Shown in pieces: positions 6,143 to 10,963 of a DNA stretch of 10,963 nt. Within the stretch, counting starts at the first letter, position 1, and the number at the start of each line of letters is the position of its first letter. Source of the DNA: Alphaproteobacteria bacterium (GTDB taxonomy: Bacteria > Pseudomonadota > Alphaproteobacteria > Caulobacterales > Caulobacteraceae). The stretch is taken from positions 1 to 10,963 of the forward strand of contig JAGWSE010000148.1 in the NCBI GenBank assembly GCA_028869395.1, read 5' to 3'. The notes beneath the pieces were generated by a model. The model was not told where the DNA came from, searched no databases, and saw only the letters and a program-made list of their open reading frames with translations. A program made the position numbers and the translations under genes.

Positions 6143-6189
6143 AACAAAGGTCGAATCGTCGCGAGTCAGTGATTCGGTCCCGCTTTGTT
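6143..6189 (+). other. Two-part stem-loop in the rpmB-tetR intergenic region
   Basis: Outer arms AACAAAG (6143-6149) and CTTTGTT (6183-6189) pair perfectly. Nested inside are CGAATC (6152-6157) and GATTCG (6171-6176), also perfect, around a 13-base loop. The two stems are separated by a small asymmetric internal loop (2 and 6 bases). No T-run follows, so it is not a terminator. It begins about five bases after the expected start of the 6104-6131 promoter. No RNA family recognised. No coding frame of credible length lies here. Confidence 0.4.
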
Positions 6190-6262
6190 GCGCGCGCGTT
6201 CCCGACCGGCCGCGACGCGATCCATTGCCTCAGGGATTCACCCATTCACCCGTCGACCGAAC

Positions 6263-6278
6263 GGCGTTGCGCAACGCC
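6263..6278. promoter_or_regulatory. Perfect 16-bp palindrome, candidate operator
   Basis: GGCGTTGCGCAACGCC is its own reverse complement over all 16 bases. It is 47 bases before the TetR-family GTG start, overlapping the position where a -35 would lie for the TTTAAT box at 6288-6293. Size and symmetry suit a dimeric repressor such as the adjacent TetR protein. Regulator assignment is inference. Confidence 0.45.
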
Positions 6279-6287
6279 CTGCCTCGG

Positions 6288-6310
6288 TTTAATAACCAGC
6301 CAGTCAGTTA
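6288..6310 (+). promoter_or_regulatory. Proximal -10 box and TAAC-N10-GTTA operator of the efflux operon
   Basis: TTTAAT (6288-6293) matches the -10 consensus at 5 of 6. It overlaps an 18-base dyad, TAAC (6293-6296), 10 bases, GTTA (6307-6310), ending just before the ribosome site AGGAG at 6313. A matching -35 is poor (TTGCGC 6267-6272, spacer only 15). A dyad over the start of a tetR-led operon is the classic autorepression layout; binding is inferred. Confidence 0.45.
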
Positions 6311-6324
6311 CCAGGAGCGCCCAC

Positions 6325-6966
6325 GTGCCGGCGCAAGCCTCGCCCAAGTTCCGGAGGCGCAAGGCCGAGCGGCCTGGCGAGATCGTGGAGGCGGCGCTGG
6401 CCGTCTTCGCGGAAAAGGGCTTTGCCGCGGCCCGGCTTGACGAGATCGCCGCGCGCGCCGGCGTCTCCAAGGGGGCGCTGTATCTCTACTTCGCGACCAA
6501 GGAGGACCTGTTCCGGGCCGTGGTCGAGCAGGCGATCGCGCCGAACGTCCAGATGGTGCGCGCCATGATCGCGGCCCACCCCGGACCGATCCGCGACCTG
6601 CTGCGCCTCGTGCCCGAGCGGATCGCGGCGATCGCCGCCGCCCTGCCCGTAGGCGGCGTCATCAAGATGGTGATCGGCGAGGCGGGCAACTTCCCGGAGC
6701 TGGCGCGGGTCTGGCACGACCGGTTGGTGGCCCATGCGCTGGGGGGGTTGAGCGAGGCGATCGCCGCGGCCCAGGCGCGCGGCGAAGTGAAGAGCGGCGA
6801 TCCCCGGACCTACGCCCTGCAGCTGATCGCCCCGGTGCTGATCGGGGTGATCTGGGACGAGACCTTCGCCCCCGTCGGCGCCGAGCCCTTCGACGTGGTC
6901 CAGATCGCCCGCCAGCACGTCGAGGCCATGCTCTCGGGCATGCTTGTCGAGGAGGCGCGCGGATGA
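6325..6966 (+). CDS. TetR/AcrR-family transcriptional regulator
   Basis: 213 residues. The N-terminal TetR DNA-binding domain is complete (about residues 17-63): helix GEIVEAALAVFAEKGF, then LDEIAARAGVSKGALYLYF and TKEDLF, the standard helix-turn-helix plus its closing helix. The C-terminal part (70-213) is the variable helical ligand-binding and dimer domain, with an acidic EAGNFPEL segment seen in many efflux repressors of this type. The start is GTG 6325 with AGGAG seven bases upstream (6313-6317). The in-frame GTG at 6169 would add an atypical 52-residue leader and has no ribosome site. The stop overlaps the next ATG (ATGA). It probably represses its own operon through the dyads at 6263-6278 and 6293-6310. 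Position resembles CecR (YbiH) ahead of ybhGFSR in E. coli. Inducer unknown. Confidence 0.9.
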   Translation: MPAQASPKFRRRKAERPGEIVEAALAVFAEKGFAAARLDEIAARAGVSKGALYLYFATKEDLFRAVVEQAIAPNVQMVRAMIAAHPGPIRDLLRLVPERIAAIAAALPVGGVIKMVIGEAGNFPELARVWHDRLVAHALGGLSEAIAAAQARGEVKSGDPRTYALQLIAPVLIGVIWDETFAPVGAEPFDVVQIARQHVEAMLSGMLVEEARG

Positions 6967-7937
6967 CCCGGCAGAGACTCCTGGTGGCCGTCCTGCTGCT
7001 CGTGGGCGGTCTGATCATCGCGGGCCTGGTGGTCCTGCCCCGAACCGGCCGGAGCCATGCGCTCACCGGCTACATCGAGGGCGAGCCGCTCTATCTCGCC
7101 GCGCCCGCGGCGGGTGCGGTGCAGGCGATGCAAGTGGCCCGCGGCGACGTGGTGAAGGCGGGCCAGCCGCTGTTCACGATCGATCCGCAGACGGCGGAGG
7201 CGGCGGTGCGCCAGGCGCAGGCGCAGCTCGCCGTCGCCCAGGCCCAGGCGGCCGACGCGCGCAAGGGCCAGCGGCCGGTGGAGATCGCGGTGCTGGACGC
7301 CAACATCGCCGCCGCGGAAGCCCGCGCCCGCGACGCGCAGACGACATTGAAGCGCACCATCGAGCTGGCGGCCCAGGGCGTCGCCTCGCGCCAGCAGCTG
7401 GACGACGCGCGTTCGTCGGCCGAGACCACCGAAGCCCAGGTCCGCTCGGCCCGGCGCGTGCGCGACGCCGCAACCCTCGGGGCGCGCGCCGACCAGATCC
7501 GCGCCGCCGACGACAAGGTGCGCGACGCCCGCGCCGCGCTGCAGGCCGCCCAGGTGAGGCTGGCCCAGCTCTCGCCCCGCGCGCCCGCCGACGCCCGCGT
7601 CGAGGACGTCTTCTTTCACCAGGGCGAATGGGCGCCCGCCAACCAGCCGATCCTGTCGCTGCTGCCGGACGACAGGATCTATGTGCGGTTCTTCGTGCCG
7701 GAGGCGACCATGGAAGCCTATCGGCCCGGCCGGGTGGTGCGCTTCTCCTGCGACGGCTGCGCCAAGGGCCTCACCGCCAAGATCGTGTTCGTGAGCCCCA
7801 GGCCCGAATACACGCCGCCGGTGATCTACAGCCGCCAGAACCGCGAGCGGATGGTCTACATGGTCGAGGCCCGCGCCGCCGTCCGGCTGAACCCCGGGCT
7901 GCCGGTGGACGTGGAGCCGCTGGAGCCCGGGCGGTGA
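6963..7937 (+). CDS. HlyD/YbhG-type membrane fusion (periplasmic adaptor) protein
   Basis: 324 residues. An N-terminal membrane anchor or uncleaved signal (about residues 6-25) is followed by the first half of a biotinyl-lipoyl-like domain (34-75, ending VKAGQPLFTID). A long Ala/Gln/Arg-rich helical hairpin with heptad character follows (76-205). The second lipoyl half is at 203-233 (LSPRAPADARVEDVFFHQGE), then a beta-barrel region. In the barrel, CDGC (Cys263, Cys266) precedes FVSPRPEYTPPVIYS (277-290), a conserved stretch in adaptors paired with YbhF-type ATPases. It would link the inner-membrane ABC pump to an outer-membrane channel, which is not encoded in this window. The first ATG overlaps the tetR stop by 4 bases, and the last codons overlap the ATPase GTG start, so translational coupling is likely. 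Confidence 0.9.
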   Translation: MTRQRLLVAVLLLVGGLIIAGLVVLPRTGRSHALTGYIEGEPLYLAAPAAGAVQAMQVARGDVVKAGQPLFTIDPQTAEAAVRQAQAQLAVAQAQAADARKGQRPVEIAVLDANIAAAEARARDAQTTLKRTIELAAQGVASRQQLDDARSSAETTEAQVRSARRVRDAATLGARADQIRAADDKVRDARAALQAAQVRLAQLSPRAPADARVEDVFFHQGEWAPANQPILSLLPDDRIYVRFFVPEATMEAYRPGRVVRFSCDGCAKGLTAKIVFVSPRPEYTPPVIYSRQNRERMVYMVEARAAVRLNPGLPVDVEPLEPGR

Positions 7938-8866
7938 CCCTCGCCATCGACGTCACGGGACTGAACAAGAGCTTCGGCGACAAGCATGTCGTGCAGGACG
8001 TGGCGATCCAGGTGGAGGAAGGCCGGATCTGCGGCTTCCTCGGGCCCAATGGGTCGGGCAAGACGACGACGCTGCGGATGCTTTGCGGGCTTCTGACGCC
8101 CGACAGCGGACGCGGGACGTGCCTGGGCTTCGACATCGTCACGCAGGCCGACCAGATCAAGCGGCGCACCGGCTACATGACCCAGCGGTTCTCACTCTAC
8201 GACGACCTGTCGATCGCCGAGAACCTGGAGTTCATCGCCCGCGTCTATCGCCTCGACCGGCAGCGCGAGCGCGTCGACGCAGCCCTGGAGCACCTTGGGC
8301 TGGCGAGCCGAAGGCGGCAGCTCGCCGGCACGCTCTCGGGGGGCTGGAAGCAGCGCCTGGCGCTCGCCTCGGCCACCCTGCACGACCCGAAGCTGCTGCT
8401 GCTGGACGAGCCGACGGCCGGGGTCGACCCGAAGGCGCGGCGCACCTTCTGGGACGAGATCCACGAGCTCGCCGCGCGCGGGCTCACCGTGCTGGTCTCG
8501 ACCCACTACATGGACGAGGCGGAGCGCTGCCACGAGATCGCCTACATCAGCTACGGCCGGCTGATCGCGCGCGGGACCGCCGAGAGCGTGGTTGCGGGCT
8601 CGCACCTCGTCACCTTCAACGGCGAAGGCCCGGACATCGGGCGGCTCGCGCACGAGATCGCCGGCAGGCCCGGCGTCGAGACCGTGGCGCCGTTCGGGGC
8701 GGCGCTGCACGTCAGCGGGACCGACCGCAAGGCCCTCGAGGCCGCCATCGCGCCCTTCCGGCGCGAGCCCTTCCACTGGCAGGCGGCCCAGCCGACCCTC
8801 GAGGACGTGTTCATCCACCTGATGGGTCAGGCCGAGGACAACTGGCCGGGCGGATCCCCGCCATGA
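7934..8866 (+). CDS. ABC transporter ATP-binding protein (YbhF/DrrA-like)
   Basis: 310 residues, one complete nucleotide-binding domain. Walker A GPNGSGKTT (37-45), Q-loop Gln84 in YMTQRFSLYDDLS, signature LSGGWKQR (134-141), Walker B LLLLDEP (154-160) with catalytic Glu159, D-loop Gly163-Asp165, and switch His191 in STHYMDEAER are all intact. A C-terminal extension (about 225-310) ends in TLEDVFIHLMG, typical of ATPases serving ABC-2 exporters. E. coli YbhF carries two such domains; here only one, so a homodimer is expected. The start is GTG 7934, giving a GTGA overlap with the HlyD stop; the frame upstream of it only shadows the HlyD gene. It energises export by the permease encoded next. 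Substrate unknown; drug or amphiphile export is an inference from gene context. Confidence 0.93.
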   Translation: MTLAIDVTGLNKSFGDKHVVQDVAIQVEEGRICGFLGPNGSGKTTTLRMLCGLLTPDSGRGTCLGFDIVTQADQIKRRTGYMTQRFSLYDDLSIAENLEFIARVYRLDRQRERVDAALEHLGLASRRRQLAGTLSGGWKQRLALASATLHDPKLLLLDEPTAGVDPKARRTFWDEIHELAARGLTVLVSTHYMDEAERCHEIAYISYGRLIARGTAESVVAGSHLVTFNGEGPDIGRLAHEIAGRPGVETVAPFGAALHVSGTDRKALEAAIAPFRREPFHWQAAQPTLEDVFIHLMGQAEDNWPGGSPP

Positions 8867-9996
8867 ACGGCTTCTCGCTCGAGCGCGTGCACGCGGTTCT
8901 GGTGAAGGAATTCCGCCAGCTGGTGCGCGACCGGCTGACGTTCGCGATCATGCTGCTGATCCCGATCATCCAGCTGACGCTGTTCGGCTATGCGATCAAT
9001 TTCCAGCCCAGGCATCTGCCCACGGCCGTGCTGGCGCAAGAGAACTCTCGGTTCGCCCGCGCCATCGTCGCCGCCCTGAAGAACAGCTCCTATTTCGACT
9101 TCACGCGCCAGGTCCGCACGCCCGCCGAGCTGAATGCGCTCGTGCGGCGCGGCGAGGTGCAGTTCGCGGTCACCATCCCGGGCGACTTCACGCGGCGTGT
9201 GGCCCGCGGCGGCGACGCCCAGATCCTGGTGGAGGTCGACGCCTCGGACCCCTCTGCCACCGGCCCCGCCCTGGCCGCGCTGGAGGCCCTGCCGGAACAG
9301 GCGCTGGCGCACGACCTCGACGGCGGGCTCGCCGCCCGCGGCCAGGGCGCGCCGCCGTTCCAGGTGGTCGTGCACAACCGGTTCAATCCGGAAGAGATCA
9401 CCGCCTACAACATCGTCCCGGGGCTGCTGGGCGTGATCCTGTCGCTGACCCTGGTGATGATGACGGCGCTTTCGGTGACCCGCGAGACCGAGCGCGGCAC
9501 CATGGAGACCCTGCTCGCCACCCCGCTCGAGCCCATCGAGGTGATGGTCGGGAAGCTCGCGCCTTATGTCCTGGTGGGACTTGTGCAGACGGCGGTCATC
9601 CTGGTGACGGCGCGGGTGCTGTTCGGCGTGCCGATGATGGGCGGCTGGATCGGGCTTTCGCTCGGGACGGCGCTGTTCATCGTGGGCTCGCTGGCGCTCG
9701 GCTTCCTGATCTCGACCGCCGCGCGCTCGCAGCTGCAGGCGATGCAGATGAGCGTTTTCTACATGCTGCCCTCGATCCTGCTCTCGGGCTTCGCCTTCCC
9801 GTTCAGCGGCATGCCGGCCTGGGCCCGGGCGATCGGCGAAGCCATCCCGGTGACCCACTTCCTGCGCCTCGTGCGCGGGGCGATGCTGAAGGGCCAGACC
9901 CTGGGAGACCAGTGGCGCGAGCTGCTGGCCTTGTTCGCCTTCGTCTGCGTGGTCACCGCCCTGGCCATGGCCCGCTACCGGCGGACGCTGGACTGA
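8863..9996 (+). CDS. ABC-2 type transporter permease (YbhS/YbhR-like)
   Basis: 377 residues. One membrane helix near the N terminus (about 26-45), a large periplasmic domain (46-180), then five more helices (about 183-204, 232-254, 262-285, 297-317, 353-371): the ABC2_membrane_3 layout. The opening VLVKEFRQLVRDRLTF is the usual amphipathic elbow helix. RETERGTMETLLATP (207-221) is the family's conserved cytoplasmic loop that contacts the ATPase. IPVTHFLRLVRGAMLKG (328-344) is the second conserved block. The ATG overlaps the ATPase stop by 4 bases (ATGA 8863-8866). In E. coli the equivalent operon has two permease genes (ybhS and ybhR); only one is present here, so the pump is probably a permease homodimer. 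The operon ends here, followed by a structured 51-base gap. Confidence 0.92.
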   Translation: MNGFSLERVHAVLVKEFRQLVRDRLTFAIMLLIPIIQLTLFGYAINFQPRHLPTAVLAQENSRFARAIVAALKNSSYFDFTRQVRTPAELNALVRRGEVQFAVTIPGDFTRRVARGGDAQILVEVDASDPSATGPALAALEALPEQALAHDLDGGLAARGQGAPPFQVVVHNRFNPEEITAYNIVPGLLGVILSLTLVMMTALSVTRETERGTMETLLATPLEPIEVMVGKLAPYVLVGLVQTAVILVTARVLFGVPMMGGWIGLSLGTALFIVGSLALGFLISTAARSQLQAMQMSVFYMLPSILLSGFAFPFSGMPAWARAIGEAIPVTHFLRLVRGAMLKGQTLGDQWRELLALFAFVCVVTALAMARYRRTLD

Positions 9997-10000
9997 GGCC

Positions 10001-10034
10001 GTCCGCCTCTCTCGCTTCGCTGCGGACGAGAGGG
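10001..10034 (+). other. Overlapping stems between permease and nucleosidase genes
   Basis: Two pairings share one short sequence: GTCCGC (10001-10006) with GCGGAC (10022-10027), and CTCTCG (10009-10014) with CGAGAG (10027-10032). Their arms are interleaved, so they would exclude each other or fold as a pseudoknot. No T-run follows. The element ends 13 bases before the nucleosidase ATG. It may be a leader structure or a degraded intergenic repeat. Confidence 0.35.
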
Positions 10035-10047
10035 CATAAGCGGCCGC

Positions 10048-10788
10048 ATGTACGGCATCCTCTGCGCCACCCCCGAAGAGCTCGCCACCATGCGCGAGCG
10101 ACTGCACATGGAGGACCGCTCGGAGGTCCATGGGCCGACGCGCGTCTGGCGCGGGACCCAAGACGGGGAGCCCGTGGTGCTGGCCCACACCGGCATCGGC
10201 AAGGTCAATGCCGCGGCGGCCGCCACGGTGCTGCTCAGCCTCTTCGAGGTGGAAGGGCTGATCTGCTCGGGGGTTGCGGGCGGGCTCTCGGCGGATCTGC
10301 CGGTGGGTTCGGTGCTGCTGGCCGAGCGCCTGGCGATCCACGACTACGGCGTCGTGGCGGGGCGGCGCTTCACGGCGACGGCGTCGGGGCAGATCCCGAT
10401 CGGGGCGCCGGAGCTGTCGGAGCTGTTCCCGGTGCGGCCCGAGGTGGCGGAGGCCTTCGCGACGCTGGAAGCCCGACTGCGGGACCGCATCGACCATCCG
10501 ATCCGCCGCGGCGGGATCGTCACCGCGGACTATTTCCTGAACTGCGCCGAGACCCGCGACGAGCTGCGCCTGAAGTTCGGCGCCGACGCCATCGACATGG
10601 AGAGCGGCGCGCTGCACCAGGTGGCGGAAGCCTGGGGCCGACCGCTCTACGTGATCCGCACTCTTTCCGACCAGGCCGGCGAGGATAGCCACATCACCTA
10701 TTATGAGATGGAGCTGATGGCGGCCGCCAACTCTGCGGCTTGCGTCGAGGCGCTGCTGGCGATCCTGAAGGCGCGAAAGGCCGCATGA
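10048..10788 (+). CDS. mtnN: 5'-methylthioadenosine/S-adenosylhomocysteine nucleosidase-like protein
   Basis: 246 residues, the PNP/UDP phosphorylase fold. The nucleosidase residues known from E. coli MtnN have clear counterparts: the N-terminal acid in ATPEEL (Glu11), the ribose-binding DMES motif (Met184, Glu185) and the general acid in TLSDQAG (Asp208). GIGKVNAAAA (49-58) and SGVAGGL (74-80) form the glycine-rich active-site loops. Members hydrolyse MTA and SAH to adenine plus the thioribose, feeding methionine and adenine salvage. The divergence of the middle part (about 95-165) leaves open another purine nucleosidase or phosphorylase role, so the symbol is provisional. No good ribosome site precedes ATG 10048; GAGGG is 13 bases away, perhaps bringing in the adjacent hairpin. 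The stop overlaps the deaminase ATG (ATGA), giving a nucleoside-salvage pair. Confidence 0.8.
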   Translation: MYGILCATPEELATMRERLHMEDRSEVHGPTRVWRGTQDGEPVVLAHTGIGKVNAAAAATVLLSLFEVEGLICSGVAGGLSADLPVGSVLLAERLAIHDYGVVAGRRFTATASGQIPIGAPELSELFPVRPEVAEAFATLEARLRDRIDHPIRRGGIVTADYFLNCAETRDELRLKFGADAIDMESGALHQVAEAWGRPLYVIRTLSDQAGEDSHITYYEMELMAAANSAACVEALLAILKARKAA

Positions 10789-10963
10789 CCACCGCCCCTC
10801 CGCACCTCGCCGAGCAGCTCCGTCGGCTGCTGGCCAGCGCCCATGCGCCCTATTCCGGGGTGCAGGTGGCGGCCGCCGTCGAGACGCCGGACGGCAGCCT
10901 GCACTTCGGCGTCAACGTGGAGAACGCCGCCTATCCGCAAGGCGTCTGCGCGGAGGCCTCGGC
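10785..10963 (+). CDS. cdd: Cytidine deaminase, N-terminal part (runs off the window)
   Basis: The first 59 complete codons are present, starting MTTAPPHLAEQLRRLLASAH. The fold landmarks are APYSGVQVAAAV (21-32), the substrate-binding FGVNVENAAYP (41-51) and the catalytic Cys55-Ala-Glu57 motif, where Cys55 binds zinc and Glu57 shuttles the proton. The second pair of zinc cysteines (PCxxC) would lie beyond the window. The enzyme deaminates cytidine and deoxycytidine to uridine and deoxyuridine in the cytosol. CAEAS in place of the more common CAER is, as I recall, usual in alphaproteobacterial members. The ATG overlaps the nucleosidase stop by 4 bases, so translation is probably coupled and both serve nucleoside salvage. 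Confidence 0.9.
   Translation, partial: MTTAPPHLAEQLRRLLASAHAPYSGVQVAAAVETPDGSLHFGVNVENAAYPQGVCAEAS

Noticed and set aside
6142..6156. GAAC-N7-GAAT, near the alphaproteobacterial LexA (SOS) box GAAC-N7-GAAC
   Set aside because: One mismatch in the eight fixed bases; several such near-matches are expected by chance in a window this long, and no DNA-repair gene follows.
6169..6324. Upstream GTG extending the TetR regulator by 52 residues
   Set aside because: No ribosome site, the extension is unlike TetR N termini, and it would run through the promoter and operator-like dyads; GTG 6325 has AGGAG at good spacing.
8827..10692. 621-codon minus-strand open frame across the permease and nucleosidase genes
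   Set aside because: Spans two real plus-strand genes and the gap between them, His/Arg/Gln-rich with no domain; a GC-driven shadow.

Overview
The window is roughly 70% GC, densely packed chromosomal DNA from an alphaproteobacterium. The best fit is the Caulobacterales (Caulobacter/Phenylobacterium type). The support is: paired CobS/CobT cobaltochelatase subunits next to rpmB, two sites that look like EcfG (sigma-T) general-stress promoters, a clear alphaproteobacterial L28, and a CAEAS-type cytidine deaminase. The genus is inferred from gene style and was not verified by any search. I see no tRNA, rRNA, CRISPR array, insertion sequence or integrase.

Layout. Positions 1-218 hold the C-terminal end of cobS (+). 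It meets a convergent methyltransferase gene of the isoprenylcysteine methyltransferase type (229-831, -). A small helical-protein gene (940-1116, +) and a secreted DUF3089 alpha/beta-hydrolase (1203-2390, +) follow. A 59-residue DUF1328 membrane peptide (2509-2688, -) has its own intrinsic terminator and an exact GGAAC-N16-CGTT promoter. cobT (2841-4787, +) and a dienelactone-hydrolase-family gene (4843-5601, +) end at a bidirectional terminator shared with rpmB (5671-5967, -).

A 357-base intergenic region (5968-6324) carries the rpmB promoter, a second outward candidate promoter followed by a structured stem, and two operator-like palindromes. Behind it lies a tight four-gene efflux operon: TetR regulator, HlyD/YbhG-type membrane fusion protein, ABC ATPase and ABC-2 permease (6325-9996), every junction a 4-base stop/start overlap. 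Last comes a nucleoside-salvage pair: an MTA/SAH-type nucleosidase (10048-10788) overlapping by 4 bases a cytidine deaminase that runs off the window (10785-).

How they work together. CobS and CobT are the AAA+ and vWA subunits of aerobic cobaltochelatase, but here four unrelated genes on both strands separate them. The stretch between them holds the stress-promoter signals. The TetR-HlyD-ABC-ABC2 cassette resembles the E. coli CecR/YbhGFSR export system but has one permease gene instead of two, and is probably autoregulated through the palindromes upstream. The nucleosidase and deaminase are likely translationally coupled. I did not find a convincing wholly new system; the most checkable new points are the stress promoters and the structured intergenic region before the efflux operon.
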